Source: PZPK01 sp965230795 (lineage in GTDB: Bacteria; Pseudomonadota; Gammaproteobacteria; Pseudomonadales; Oleiphilaceae). Taken from it: 64,000 bases of DNA. Within the stretch, counting starts at the first letter, position 1. Each line of letters opens with the position of its first letter. The notes beneath the pieces are model-generated. The model saw only the letters and a list, made by a program, of their open reading frames with translations. It searched no databases and was not told the origin of the DNA. The stretch lies in assembly GCA_965230795.1 (NCBI GenBank), contig OZ246020.1, positions 1,364,001-1,428,000 of the forward strand. Direction: 5' to 3'. Made by a program: the position numbers and the translations under genes. Positions 1 through 9,376 of the stretch are shown here, piece by piece.

Positions 1-1
1 G

Positions 2-178
2 GAGGTCGGAGTCAGTGAGGCCTTCAAAATGAAAGTGGCGCATCAGGCACAACGATACTGGCAAGGTGAGCTGCCAGCACGAGCCGGCATTTTTGTTCAG
101 GCGCTTTGGCAGACCTACCGCTCACACGACGGACCCATGTCCGGGTTTGACCCCTGCTTTGATGTGATGAGCTTGTGA
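2..178 (+). CDS. C-terminal end of a probable elongation factor P hydroxylase (EpmC/YfcM family), cut by window edge
   Basis: An open frame enters from the left edge and ends at a TGA after 58 codons. Its residues (for example VAHQAQRYWQG, then ELPARAGIFVQALWQTY) match the tail of EpmC/YfcM as I remember it, where a VHAQ segment is followed by a PARF-IKAL segment. EpmC hydroxylates the beta-lysyl-modified lysine of elongation factor P. The catalytic part lies outside the window, so the call rests on about 50 residues. The start is not visible. rhlB follows after a 165-bp gap on the same strand. Confidence 0.5.
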   Translation, partial: EVGVSEAFKMKVAHQAQRYWQGELPARAGIFVQALWQTYRSHDGPMSGFDPCFDVMSL

Positions 179-343
179 CCGCTGGCATCGGTTATGGTGC
201 CAGTCAAAGATCGCGGGTGAGTGAAAGTGCAGGGCGGGGCTTGCATGGATGCCCGAACGGGAATAAGCTCTGTGCACTTATTTCTGTGGTACACCCATAA
301 TGATGGAACACAATGACGAAGCTCATAAGGCGCAGTTAAGTCT

Positions 344-1756
344 ATGTTAGGTCGACTCTTCGGTAAAAAAGGCCGAGATACTCATCCAAAAAAAGATTCC
401 GGACAGGAATCCCAACCCAACCCTGCAAACGCTTCCTCGAAGTCACCCGTCCAAAAAAGTGGTGAATCCAGTGGCTCCGCTTCTCGCAGAGACAATCGCA
501 CCGATAAACCTGCCGAGCCAGTGCGCAAAGTCAAAAAGCCCTGGCGGATTGAAGACTATCAGGTGCCTGAGGAAGAGGGAAAAACCCGCTTTCATGATCT
601 GAATCTGGAGCTGGATCTCTTGCACGGAATTGCCGATCTGAAGTACCAGTACTGCAGTGAAATTCAGGCGGAGTCATTACCCTATACCCTGAAGGGTCAC
701 GATGTTATCGGCAAAGCCCAGACTGGTACCGGTAAAACCGCAGCCTTTCTGATTACGATTATCAACGATCTTATGCGACGTCCCATTCCCGCTGAAGATC
801 GATACGCCAGCGAACCGAGAGCGCTGATATTGGCGCCCACCCGTGAGTTGGCTCTGCAAATCGAAAAAGATGCCCGGGCACTGACCAAATATGTGGATAT
901 GGCTGTGTATTCGGTGCTTGGTGGTATCGACTATCAGAAACAGCGTGAGCATGTACGCTCTGAAGTGATCGATCTGTTAGTCGCTACCCCCGGTCGCCTG
1001 ATTGATTTTCTGAACAGCAGTGACGTGTATCTGGATCAGCTGGATTTCCTGGTCATCGATGAAGCCGATCGTATGCTCGACATGGGATTTATTCCGGATG
1101 TGAAGCGCATACTCAGCCGCTGTTCGAAAGTGGATCAACGGCAAACCTTGATGTTCAGCGCCACCTTCAGTGAAGACGTGTTGAATTTGTCGAAACGCTG
1201 GACCACCAATCCGATTCACATAGAAATTGAGGCGGAGCAGCTTACAACGGAAAAAGTGGATCAAAAGATATTTATGGTGCCGGCTGATGAAAAACTGGAA
1301 ATCATCTGCCGCTACATCGAAGTGAACCGTGTTAACAAAGCGATTATTTTCGGCAACCGGCGTGATGAAACACGACGTCTCGAGTCGACACTGAAAGAAA
1401 AAGGTATTAAAGCTGCGTTGCTATCGGGTGAAGTGCCTCAGCCAAAGCGCATCCGTACTCTGGATCAATTCAAAAAAGGCCAGATTGAAATCCTGGTGGC
1501 AACCGATGTGGCGGGTCGCGGTATTCATGTGGACGGTGTCAGTCACGTCTTCAACTACAACCTGCCGGAAGATCCTGAAGACTACGTTCATCGAATTGGA
1601 CGCACTGGCCGGGCAGGCGAAACCGGGGTTTCCATTTCATTTGCCTGTGAAGATGACGCCTTTTTACTGCCGGAAATCGAAGAATATATCGGTATGAAAC
1701 TGAACTGTGAGTATCCTGACTACCTCCTGGACAAAAACAGCAAGGCATCAGATTGA
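344..1756 (+). CDS. rhlB: DEAD-box ATP-dependent RNA helicase RhlB
   Basis: This 470-residue protein has the full DEAD-box core: Walker A AQTGTGKT at 125-132, PTREL, DEAD at 239-242, SAT at about 272-274 and HRIGRTGR near 416. The stretch around the DEAD box (VIDEADRMLDMGFI) and the C-terminal ACEDDAFLLPEIEEYIG resemble RhlB rather than RhlE or SrmB. RhlB unwinds RNA and, in Escherichia coli, is part of the RNase E degradosome. The first 65 or so residues are a polar, lysine- and serine-rich, probably disordered extension like that of Pseudomonas RhlB. The start codon has only a weak AAGG upstream. pdxB follows after 57 bp and may be co-transcribed. Confidence 0.88.
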   Translation: MLGRLFGKKGRDTHPKKDSGQESQPNPANASSKSPVQKSGESSGSASRRDNRTDKPAEPVRKVKKPWRIEDYQVPEEEGKTRFHDLNLELDLLHGIADLKYQYCSEIQAESLPYTLKGHDVIGKAQTGTGKTAAFLITIINDLMRRPIPAEDRYASEPRALILAPTRELALQIEKDARALTKYVDMAVYSVLGGIDYQKQREHVRSEVIDLLVATPGRLIDFLNSSDVYLDQLDFLVIDEADRMLDMGFIPDVKRILSRCSKVDQRQTLMFSATFSEDVLNLSKRWTTNPIHIEIEAEQLTTEKVDQKIFMVPADEKLEIICRYIEVNRVNKAIIFGNRRDETRRLESTLKEKGIKAALLSGEVPQPKRIRTLDQFKKGQIEILVATDVAGRGIHVDGVSHVFNYNLPEDPEDYVHRIGRTGRAGETGVSISFACEDDAFLLPEIEEYIGMKLNCEYPDYLLDKNSKASD

Positions 1757-1813
1757 CCCGGTGATCTGCAGCCATCAGTTGTCCGGAGTGATGATAAAAA
1801 TAATGGAAGCCTC

Positions 1814-2953
1814 ATGAAGATTGTTGCTGACGAAAACATTCCCTTACTGGATCGTTTTTTTAGTGAAGTGGGCGACATTGTTGCCAAGCCCGGTCGCCTG
1901 ATTAGTCGTCAGGATATGAACGAGGCCGAGGTGCTGATAGTGCGATCGGTCACGGATGTGAATGCCGAATTGCTTGAGGGTAGTCCGGTAAAGTTTGTGG
2001 GCAGTTGCACAATCGGAACCGACCATCTGGATACCGGGTATCTGGAGTCCAGGGGTATCACCTATGCCAATGCACCAGGTTGCAACGCCAATGCAGTGGT
2101 GGAATATGTCCTCAGCTGCCTTTCCATTCTGACTGAAACCCATAACCTTGACTTTGATGCCTGCAGGGTGGGCATCGTTGGTTATGGCAATGTGGGCAGT
2201 CTGTTGGCTCAGCGGCTCAGAAAAATGGGGCTGACTTGTCTCGCCTGTGATCCGTTTCTGGATGCCGAAGAGCATGAACTGGCCAGCTTCGACGAAGTCA
2301 TGGACTGCGATGTGCTGTCTTTGCATGTGCCGCTCACGACCGACGGCGAGCATCCGACACGACACATGATCAATGCGCGGGTGCTGGATGGTCTCAGAGC
2401 CGACCAGATCCTGATCAACACCAGTCGAGGTGCCGTGGTAGACAATCCTGCTCTGTTAACCCGGCTTAAACGGGAGGATGGCTTTACCGCGATTCTGGAT
2501 GTGTGGGAAAACGAACCCTGCATCAGTCCGGATCTGATGCGCCGGGTGTTGATCGGCACGCCTCATATCGCGGGTTACAGCCTTGATGGCAAGGTCGCAG
2601 GCACGGAAATGATTTATCAGTCCCTGTGTCGCTTTCTGGGATTTCCCGTGCGTCACAAAGCCGGCCAGTTTCTTGAAGAGCCGCCACTATCGAAAATGAC
2701 CTTTACCTCCGTGGCCGATGTCGACTGGTGTGTCCACACCGCCATTCGTGCCTGTTTTGACGTGCGGCATGATCATAGTCTCCTGCTGTGGTCAATGAAC
2801 CTGCCGGAAACGGAGAGAATACAGGCTTTTGACCAGTTTCGAAGGGACTATCGCTGCCGGCGCGAATTCTCCGGTGTTAAAGTTCAACTGAAACAGGTCG
2901 ATTCTGATTTGCATAGCAAATTCAAAGCGCTTGGATTCAAGATCAAGAATTAG
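1814..2953 (+). CDS. pdxB: Erythronate-4-phosphate dehydrogenase
   Basis: 379 residues starting MKIVADENIPLLDRFF, a typical PdxB N-terminus. It is a D-2-hydroxyacid dehydrogenase that oxidises 4-phosphoerythronate in the DXP-dependent route to pyridoxal 5'-phosphate. The NAD-binding glycine motif GIVGYGNVGS lies at about 120-129, and catalytic-type Arg (NTSRGAVVDN), Glu (DVWENEP) and His (TPHIAGYS) segments follow in order. The C-terminal 90 residues match the PdxB dimerisation domain, which generic 2-hydroxyacid dehydrogenases lack. A GGAAG sits before the ATG. Length is normal for the family. Confidence 0.93.
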   Translation: MKIVADENIPLLDRFFSEVGDIVAKPGRLISRQDMNEAEVLIVRSVTDVNAELLEGSPVKFVGSCTIGTDHLDTGYLESRGITYANAPGCNANAVVEYVLSCLSILTETHNLDFDACRVGIVGYGNVGSLLAQRLRKMGLTCLACDPFLDAEEHELASFDEVMDCDVLSLHVPLTTDGEHPTRHMINARVLDGLRADQILINTSRGAVVDNPALLTRLKREDGFTAILDVWENEPCISPDLMRRVLIGTPHIAGYSLDGKVAGTEMIYQSLCRFLGFPVRHKAGQFLEEPPLSKMTFTSVADVDWCVHTAIRACFDVRHDHSLLLWSMNLPETERIQAFDQFRRDYRCRREFSGVKVQLKQVDSDLHSKFKALGFKIKN

Positions 2954-3021
2954 CCTCCCCGGTGTTTTGCAATCGCCATTCCGACGCTACGATCTTTCAT
3001 TGATTGATATGTGAACTCTCC

Positions 3022-3711
3022 ATGACGGATGTTGAACAAGCCCCCTCGCAGACCGGTTTTGCCCAGTTAGCCTTGCCAGTGGGCGCGCCATTGATGCTGG
3101 AAACCCTGTCGCCGGTTCGGAAAATGGCTGTGCGCCTGATTGGATATGTGGCCGGACGCAGTATCCTGGTCTCTGCACCTGTGCGTGACGGCAAGGAAAC
3201 CTATCTGGAGAAGGGTAGTCAACTGGTGGTCCGCTTGTTGGAAGGCAAGCAGGTGTGTGCCTTCGAGACCCACGTACTGTACCGTTCAATCCAACCCTAC
3301 AGCTATTATCATCTGGCTTATCCAGAGGAAATCGAGCTTCAACAGGTTCGCAGTGCCGAACGTATCAGTACCCTGATTGATGCCAGAATCGATAGTGATT
3401 TCAATATTATCGGTGATTGGCCGAAACGTGCCCGAATTAATAACCTCAGCCGAACCGGGGCTCGCATGGTTGCGGAGGAGTCCTTGGGGCAGTTTGGTCA
3501 TGAACTGCTGATCGAATTTGATATTGAAGTCAGTGGTTTGTTTAAGCAGGTTTCACTGGCCGGTATCGTTCGCAATATCGAGCGCGAGCGTAATGATCAG
3601 GACCAGATTCATTACGTCGTGGGGGTTCAGTTTCTGGAAATGTCAGATGAAGCACGACTGGCTCTGGCGAACTTTATCTACGAGCACAATGCCAAATGGG
3701 GCAAGGGATGA
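3022..3711 (+). CDS. YcgR-like flagellar brake / PilZ-domain c-di-GMP receptor
   Basis: About 229 residues in two parts. The N-terminal 105 residues resemble the YcgR N-terminal (PilZN) domain and the C-terminal 115 form a PilZ domain. The c-di-GMP-binding signature is complete: RSAER (RxxxR) at about 110-114 and NLSRTG (N/D-x-S-x-x-G) at about 141-146. By homology it binds c-di-GMP and slows flagellar motors or couples the signal to another target; the target is unknown here. An in-frame TTG at 3004 could extend it, but neither start has a strong ribosome-binding site. It overlaps or abuts the NAD-kinase-like gene, suggesting translational coupling. No flagellar genes are nearby. Confidence 0.8.
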   Translation: MTDVEQAPSQTGFAQLALPVGAPLMLETLSPVRKMAVRLIGYVAGRSILVSAPVRDGKETYLEKGSQLVVRLLEGKQVCAFETHVLYRSIQPYSYYHLAYPEEIELQQVRSAERISTLIDARIDSDFNIIGDWPKRARINNLSRTGARMVAEESLGQFGHELLIEFDIEVSGLFKQVSLAGIVRNIERERNDQDQIHYVVGVQFLEMSDEARLALANFIYEHNAKWGKG

Positions 3712-3713
3712 GT

Positions 3714-4868
3714 ATGCCTGATGCCACCACAGCGCGAGCTTTTAGGCTTGGCCTGATTATTAATCCCGTGGCCGGACTGGGCGGTCCCGCCGGCCTGAAA
3801 GGGAGTGATAGGCAGGACACTGCAGCAATTGCTGCCGAACGCGGCGTGACCAGCAAGGTATTTGAGCGGGTTACCGAGGTGTTGTCCGGACTGCTTGCGC
3901 TCTCCCATCCACTGCATCTGGTGACTGCAGCTGGCCCAATGGGCGAGCAGGTATGTCGCCAGTTTCCGGATATCCAATGCAGTCTTGTCTTTCAACCCGC
4001 CGATCCCTGCTCCGCACAGGATACCCGGGAGGCTACCCGCTTGATTCAGGATGCAGGTGTCGATCTCTTGTTGTTTGCTGGCGGTGATGGTACGGCCCGC
4101 GACGTCTGCGCCGTGGTGGGTGCAGATCAGGCTGTGCTGGGGCTGCCCGCTGGCGTGAAAATGCATTCGGGGGTATTCGCCATCACACCAAAAGCTGCGG
4201 TGTCAGTGATCGATAGCCTGATCCGTCATCGACTGGTTGCCGCCAGAATGGCTGAGGTGCGGGACATTGATGAAGAGGCTTTTTCTCGCGGCAGGGTACA
4301 GACGCGCTATTTTGGCGAAATGCTGATTCCGGATGATCAGCTCCTGGTGCAGAGTGTCAAATGTACCGGTTTGCCCGATGACGAACTCATGCTGGATGAA
4401 CTGGCGGCCTACTTACTGGAAACCCGTGACGATGATGCCGTTTACGTCCTCGGTTCGGGCGGGACGATGTCTCATATCAAACAGGTGATGGGTGTTGAAG
4501 AACCAACATTACTGGGTGTGGACGTTGTGTTTGGGGGGCAGGTGCTCGCTCTGGACGTACATGAAAAACAACTCTTTGAGTTACTGCAAGACTATCCAAA
4601 AGCCAGACTCTACCTTTCCATTATCGGTGGTCAGGGTATTGTGTTGGGACGGGGGAATCAGCAAATCAGTCCACGCATTCTTCGAAAAATCGGTTTGGAA
4701 AACCTGCAATTTGTCTCCACTCAGCAGCGCCTGAAAGCACTGGAGGGTCGACCTCTGTGTGTCGATAGTGGCAATGATGCACTGGATCGGGAATTAGCCG
4801 GCTATCATCAGATTCTGACGGGATATGAAGATGCTGTGTTGTATGAAGTGTGTTACGCGGGAGATTGA
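3714..4868 (+). CDS. ATP-NAD kinase family protein (AcoX / NAD-kinase-like)
   Basis: About 385 residues with NPVAGLGG near the N-terminus and the hallmark AGGDGTARDV near residue 125, the nucleotide-binding motif of the NAD kinase/diacylglycerol kinase fold. Length and the GSGGTMSHIKQVMG segment fit the long ATP-NAD/AcoX group (COG3199) rather than canonical NadK. Three ATGs are possible (3696, 3708, 3714). GCAAGGG at 3701-3707 is spaced best for 3714, while 3708 would overlap the upstream stop as ATGA. The substrate of this group is not settled, so NAD phosphorylation is inferred. It probably forms an operon with the PilZ gene. Confidence 0.75.
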   Translation: MPDATTARAFRLGLIINPVAGLGGPAGLKGSDRQDTAAIAAERGVTSKVFERVTEVLSGLLALSHPLHLVTAAGPMGEQVCRQFPDIQCSLVFQPADPCSAQDTREATRLIQDAGVDLLLFAGGDGTARDVCAVVGADQAVLGLPAGVKMHSGVFAITPKAAVSVIDSLIRHRLVAARMAEVRDIDEEAFSRGRVQTRYFGEMLIPDDQLLVQSVKCTGLPDDELMLDELAAYLLETRDDDAVYVLGSGGTMSHIKQVMGVEEPTLLGVDVVFGGQVLALDVHEKQLFELLQDYPKARLYLSIIGGQGIVLGRGNQQISPRILRKIGLENLQFVSTQQRLKALEGRPLCVDSGNDALDRELAGYHQILTGYEDAVLYEVCYAGD

Positions 4869-4880
4869 ATCAAAGGGTTC

Positions 4881-5636
4881 TTAGTCGTTAAACCCGTAAC
4901 GCCGCAAAATCGCCTTATAGTCTTCGCTGCTTTTAAAATCGTCGAAAGCCTCGCTGAATTGTTCTGCCAATACCGCAGCGTTCGCGTTTTTGCGAGAAAA
5001 AGCCATGAAGTTGGCGCCATGATCGATGGGAGGCAAGAGAAAGTGGATTTTATCGGCGACGCCGACTTTTTCGGCGTAGAGCTGCAGCGCGGGCTTGTTA
5101 CCAACGCCAATAAAGTTGCGCCCACTGGCGACGCGCAGCAGAAGCTCGGTTTCGTTGTTCACATCTTCCTTGATCAGATAGTCCGCATTGTCGTATTCGG
5201 CTCCATGGGAGTATCCACGGACGTTGAAAAAGTTGTACTGATCAAGATCTCTCAGGTCTCCGGAGTAGTGAACGTCCAATTCTGTCGGCACTACCAAATA
5301 GCTGTTTTCATAGAGATGAGGGCTTCGTGTGTAGATTACATCCTGAGCCCTCTCCTCGGTTTTAAAATACAGAATCACCATATCTATCTGCCCAAGCTTC
5401 AGCATTTTCTGCAGGCGCGACCAGGGAACTCGATGGTAATGCAGCTGATGGTTGGCATGCTCGGCAAGGGCTTCGGCGATCTCGATGGCAGCGCCTTTGA
5501 GCTCTTCGTTTTCGGTGAAATAGAAGGGGGGGTAGTCCAGCTCGCCCAAGCCTACTTTGAGCGAGTCTGCCTGAGCGACAGGCCAGGCCCAAGCGCAGCA
5601 CCACAATACACAGAATCGCATCAGGTTTTGTCGCAT
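4881..5636 (-). CDS. Periplasmic substrate-binding protein, family 3, no transporter genes
   Basis: About 251 residues beginning with a signal peptide (MRQNLMRFCVLWCCAWAWPVAQA, cleavage after AQA). The mature part starts with a beta strand and aromatic pocket (GLGELDYPPFYFTENEELKGA) and carries typical family-3 segments, ending KSSEDYKAILRRYGFND. Such proteins bind amino acids or small polar ligands. An upstream ATG at 5642 is possible, but AAAGGA is spaced better for 5636. No permease or ATPase gene adjoins it, so it may serve a distant transporter or act as a sensor. It converges with the NAD-kinase-like gene 12 bp away. Ligand not predictable. Confidence 0.8.
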   Translation of the reverse strand: MRQNLMRFCVLWCCAWAWPVAQADSLKVGLGELDYPPFYFTENEELKGAAIEIAEALAEHANHQLHYHRVPWSRLQKMLKLGQIDMVILYFKTEERAQDVIYTRSPHLYENSYLVVPTELDVHYSGDLRDLDQYNFFNVRGYSHGAEYDNADYLIKEDVNNETELLLRVASGRNFIGVGNKPALQLYAEKVGVADKIHFLLPPIDHGANFMAFSRKNANAAVLAEQFSEAFDDFKSSEDYKAILRRYGFND

Positions 5637-5740
5637 TGGCATTCCTTTGACAGCCAGCTTTGAAGATCTAAAAATGAATTATAGTTCAGATATAGGTGAT
5701 TTCCTGTGGTGCTGATGTCACGGAATGTAAGCCACACAGC

Positions 5741-6505
5741 CTAGTTGTCTTGCTGGGCTTGGGTAATGGCGAGCACCATGGCAGACAGGCGTTGTTTCTG
5801 TTTGCCTTCATCATCGAAATTACCAGGAGATAACCAGCGCTCATAGCAAGGACGGATTAGCGGCCATTCATGATCCAGTATCGAGAACCATGCGGTGTTG
5901 CGATTTCTGCCTTTCACGACCAGGGCCTGGCGGAAGGTGCCTTCAAAGCGAAAACCGAACCGGCCCGCTGCGGCAACGGAAGGGATGTTGAGATCATTGC
6001 ATTTCCATTCAACACGGCGATAACCGAGCTGAAAGGCTGCATCAATCATCATAAAAATAGCTTCGGTGGCTGCGGGAGTCTGTTGCAGCAAAGGCGAAAA
6101 GCTCAAGTGCCCGATTTCGATGGAACCCGCTTCCGGCAGGATTCTCAGATAGGCTGAGACACCCAGTACCTGCTCCGATTTTGCAGAACGGATGCTGTAG
6201 GCAAAACAGTCGCGGCGTTCGTCCCGATTTAATTCCGTAATCCAGTGCTGATAGTCCTCCAGTTTTTTAAAAGGGCCATAAGGCAGGTAGGTCCAAAGAC
6301 TTTGCGAAGCCTGATCGAATGCCGCCTGGAGCTGAGATGCATCGTCTGCTTGCAGGGGGTCAAGGCGGCAGTAACGTCCTGCCAGATTCTGTGTCAGTTG
6401 GGCGCTCTGCACCGAGGGAGGGGCTAGCCAATGTTCGATTTCGGCACCGACTGCCTGCCCGAACTCATTGGCTTCGGTACGCGCGTGAAATGGAGTGTGT
6501 TTCAT
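5741..6505 (-). CDS. GNAT-family N-acetyltransferase (RimJ/RimL-like)
   Basis: 254 residues. The core from about residue 45 follows the GNAT fold of the RimJ/RimL type: GRYCRLDPL at the start, GVSAYLRI for beta-4 and SIEIGHLSFSPLLQQTPAATEAIFMMIDAAF for the acetyl-CoA region, then YRRVEWKCNDLNIPSVAAAGRFGFRFEGTFRQ, the classic C-terminal half. The substrate is unknown; relatives acetylate protein N-termini or small amines. The first 40 residues are an extension. Its ATG overlaps the stop of the upstream hypothetical gene by four bases (ATGA), so the two are probably translated together. Confidence 0.8.
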   Translation of the reverse strand: MKHTPFHARTEANEFGQAVGAEIEHWLAPPSVQSAQLTQNLAGRYCRLDPLQADDASQLQAAFDQASQSLWTYLPYGPFKKLEDYQHWITELNRDERRDCFAYSIRSAKSEQVLGVSAYLRILPEAGSIEIGHLSFSPLLQQTPAATEAIFMMIDAAFQLGYRRVEWKCNDLNIPSVAAAGRFGFRFEGTFRQALVVKGRNRNTAWFSILDHEWPLIRPCYERWLSPGNFDDEGKQKQRLSAMVLAITQAQQDN

Positions 6506-6951
6506 GTCCCGGATGTCCCTTTCAATAGGTGGTGCATGGCCAGGCCAAGTTGCGTAGAAGTACCGAAACGCAAAAGATATCGCAGCGTATCGATATTGGG
6601 GCGGCCTGTGAGCGTGCTCGCCTTGTCACTTAGTTGTTGGCGCAGTGCTTCCAGTTCCTGACTCTGGTTGATGGCAGATAACAGGTGCAAACCTTTCGCT
6701 GTCAGACAGGCCTGATCAACGGCTTCCTGGCGGATAGTGCTTTCAAACTGGATATACCCCGCGTCCGCTAACCAGAGCATGGCGCCGAAGCAACCGAGAA
6801 AACGATCACTGTGAACACCGTATTCATCAGGCTGATCTGCTCCGGAGATATCTTCGACGAAGACGGCGCTTTTTTTAGGGAAGCTCTGATAAAGCTGATT
6901 CAATATCTTGGTGCAGTCCAGGTAAAACTCTTCTATGTGAATATCAAACAT
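6502..6951 (-). CDS. Conserved-looking hypothetical protein, first gene of a pair with the acetyltransferase
   Basis: 149 residues, soluble, acidic, with no signal peptide or membrane segment. I do not recognise the family. It starts MFDIHIEEFYLDCTKILNQLYQSFP and contains a segment DRFLGCFGAMLWLADAGYIQFE followed by AVDQACLTAKGLHLL, reminiscent of a winged-helix-like fold, but this is only an impression. Codon use looks like its neighbours. The four-base ATGA overlap with the acetyltransferase supports a real two-gene operon. The 163-bp gap to the divergent binding protein at 7115 must hold both promoters. Confidence 0.65.
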   Translation of the reverse strand: MFDIHIEEFYLDCTKILNQLYQSFPKKSAVFVEDISGADQPDEYGVHSDRFLGCFGAMLWLADAGYIQFESTIRQEAVDQACLTAKGLHLLSAINQSQELEALRQQLSDKASTLTGRPNIDTLRYLLRFGTSTQLGLAMHHLLKGTSGT

Positions 6952-7114
6952 CGACTATCTTGTGTGGTAAACGGAATTTTTAGTGAATCAGGCGGGATAA
7001 GCGTTTTCCAATGGCCTATATTTAGTTATAGCAGCAATTTTTTTAGCAGGCGCTTTTCGTCGAGAATTTGTCGAGTTCAGCGCAGGATGTCGAACCTGGG
7101 GGCGGAGAGAGTCA

Positions 7115-7927
7115 GTGCTGGAAGCAAGAAGTTTTCTGCGTTCAATCGGCACCAGTATTGGTTTCGCGGCAAGCTGTCTGATCTTGTCTGCATCTCAGGT
7201 ATCTGCAGATATCAAAGCCTTTACCTTTTATACCTACCACGACAAACCGCCTTACTACACCCAAAGTGATGGGCCAATGGAATCATTGGAGCCGGGGATC
7301 TATCGTCGTTTTGCGACCTATCTGAATGCCCGTCAGGACAAGATCAGTATCCGTATCGAGTTTCTGCCCCGCGTTCGTCTGGAAAATCGCCTTGAGGCGG
7401 GTAATTTGAATGGCGCGGTGATCGGGGTCAATCCTTTATGGTTTAAGGACAGGGAAGAGCAGCGTTTTCTCTGGAGCGGGGCGTTTATGATTGATCGGGA
7501 TGTCGTCGTGACCCGTTCTGAATCGGATATACAGTATCGTAAGCCGGAGGATCTGTCTGGCCTGTCCATGGCTCTGCCCAGAGGTCTCTATTTCTGGGGC
7601 GTCACCGAGCTGATCAAGGCGGGCCGTATCGAAATGTTCCCCACCAGCTCGGACAACCAGGATTTCAAGATGCTGCTGTATGGAAGGGTTGATGCGACCA
7701 TCACCAGCATCCTGACCTACCATCATTTCAGGGATCGGCTGTTTAAGGAATCACAGTTGCGGCCAGCCGAAGTACCCCACGATCGCTTTGAGCGTCGGAT
7801 TCTGTTTCCCAAATCAGAGCGTCTTGATTTCCACGTGTTGTCGCCGCTGATCCAGCAAGCGCTCAGTGACCCGGACTGGATTGAGCAGTTGTCACGCTAT
7901 CACTATGCAGAAGAACTGACGCCTTAA
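7115..7927 (+). CDS. Periplasmic binding protein-like, family-3 type, solitary
   Basis: 270 residues starting at GTG, with GGAG 10 or so bases upstream. An N-terminal signal peptide (hydrophobic IGTSIGFAASCLILSASQVSA) is followed by KAFTFYTYHDKPPYYTQ, the usual start of the family-3 binding lobe. The rest keeps the two-lobe pattern (GAVIGVNPLWF, MLLYGRVDATITS, RRILFPKSERLDF). It is more divergent than the other binding proteins here. No transport partner adjoins it. It converges with alaA, whose stop lies 20 bp away. Ligand unknown. Confidence 0.72.
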   Translation: MLEARSFLRSIGTSIGFAASCLILSASQVSADIKAFTFYTYHDKPPYYTQSDGPMESLEPGIYRRFATYLNARQDKISIRIEFLPRVRLENRLEAGNLNGAVIGVNPLWFKDREEQRFLWSGAFMIDRDVVVTRSESDIQYRKPEDLSGLSMALPRGLYFWGVTELIKAGRIEMFPTSSDNQDFKMLLYGRVDATITSILTYHHFRDRLFKESQLRPAEVPHDRFERRILFPKSERLDFHVLSPLIQQALSDPDWIEQLSRYHYAEELTP

Positions 7928-7946
7928 CGATAAAGCTCCAGCGGAG

Positions 7947-9194
7947 CTACTTCGTTGACCGCAAATCGGCGTCTTCCGGGCGTTGCTCATAAGTCGTGAG
8001 GAATGTCTCAAAGCGATCGATAGCATCTTCGAGCACGTCTTCCCTTGGCAGGAACACAAAGCGGTAGTGTTGTTGGTCCTTGAGGTTGAAGCCGGTACCA
8101 TGCACGATCAGAATGCGCTGTTGTTTCAGCAGGTCCAGAACCAGTTTTTCATCGTTGTAGATGGGATAAATCTCCGGATCCAGCTTCACGAAAAGATAGA
8201 GCGCTCCCGCCGGTTTTACGCAAGAAACACCCTTGATCTTGTTCAGCTTCTCCCAAGCCAGATTGCGCTGCTCGTAGAAGCGCCCACCCGGGACGATTAG
8301 ATCATTGATACTCTGATAGCCACCCAAAGCGGTTTGGATGGCAAACTGTGCCGGCACATTACAACACAGGCGCATGGAGGCCAGCATATCAATGCCGTCG
8401 ATAAAATCTTCCGCGTAATGTTTGGGGCCGCTGATCATCATCCATCCGGAACGATAGCCCGCTGCGCGATAGGATTTTGACAGGCCGTTGTAAGTCAGTG
8501 TAACCACGTCTTTGGAAAGTGCCGCCAGCGGTGTATGGCGCACGCCGTCGTACAAGATCTTGTCGTAAATTTCGTCTGCCAGCAGCATCAGTTTGTGCTC
8601 GCGCGCCAACTCCACAATCTGCTTCAGCAGGGCTTCCGGGTACACCGCCCCGGTCGGATTGTTTGGGTTGATCACCACAATGGCTTTGGTCCGATCCGTG
8701 ATCTTGCTGTGCATGTCTTCAATGCTCGGATACCAGTGGTTGTCTTCGTCACACAAATAGTGGACGGGCTTGCCGCCGCTGAGGGTGACCGCTGCTGTCC
8801 ATAAAGGATAGTCCGGTGCCGGAATCAATACCTCGTCACCGTTGTCCAGCAGGGCCTGCATGGACATGACAATTAGTTCGCTGGCGCCATTGCCCAGATA
8901 AATATCTTCGATTTCCACATCCAGAATACCGCGGGACTGGTAATGCTGCATGACTGCCTTGCGAGCCGAGTAAAGGCCTTTGGAGTCACTATAGCCCTGG
9001 GCATTGGGTAGATTGCGAATGACATCGGTTTGAATCTCTTCCGGCACATCAAACTCAAAAGGTGCTGGATTGCCGATGTTTAGTTTAAGAATGCGATGGC
9101 CTTCCTCTTCGAGTCGCTTCGCCTCGCGCGCCACCTCTCCACGAATGTCATAGCAAACATTGTCGAGTTTGGAGGATTTCTTTATGAGTTTCAT
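7947..9194 (-). CDS. alaA: Alanine-forming aminotransferase AlaA
   Basis: 415 residues from the chosen ATG at 9194 (MKLIKKSSKLDNVCYDIRGE), which aligns with the E. coli AlaA start; a further in-frame Met at 9239 would add 15 residues foreign to the family. AlaA is a PLP-dependent class I/II aminotransferase making alanine from pyruvate and glutamate. Visible landmarks are LNIGNPAPFEFD, GNGASELIV, INPNNPTGAVYP, ADEIYDKILYD and the PLP lysine in NGLSKSYRAAGYRSGW. Length is normal. An AAGG lies upstream of the ATG. The AraC-type regulator gene lies upstream on the same strand, with about 180 bp between. Confidence 0.9.
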   Translation of the reverse strand: MKLIKKSSKLDNVCYDIRGEVAREAKRLEEEGHRILKLNIGNPAPFEFDVPEEIQTDVIRNLPNAQGYSDSKGLYSARKAVMQHYQSRGILDVEIEDIYLGNGASELIVMSMQALLDNGDEVLIPAPDYPLWTAAVTLSGGKPVHYLCDEDNHWYPSIEDMHSKITDRTKAIVVINPNNPTGAVYPEALLKQIVELAREHKLMLLADEIYDKILYDGVRHTPLAALSKDVVTLTYNGLSKSYRAAGYRSGWMMISGPKHYAEDFIDGIDMLASMRLCCNVPAQFAIQTALGGYQSINDLIVPGGRFYEQRNLAWEKLNKIKGVSCVKPAGALYLFVKLDPEIYPIYNDEKLVLDLLKQQRILIVHGTGFNLKDQQHYRFVFLPREDVLEDAIDRFETFLTTYEQRPEDADLRSTK

Positions 9195-9376
9195 GGCGCA
9201 TACAACCTTGTTAAAAAAGACAATCGACGCGAGATCCAACGCGTTGTTAAAAGTGGCGAGGCCTCATTGCATCACCGTTCGTTTAAGACTAGCGAGCATT
9301 CTAATAAATTGCAGCAAATTTAAAACGCAAATTCGTGAAATCCATAAAAAACTGCTGGTAATACCTGGTAGCCTGA

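Noticed and set aside
443..1264. Several open frames on the minus strand opposite rhlB
   Set aside because: They lie wholly inside a well-supported helicase gene and encode nothing recognisable.
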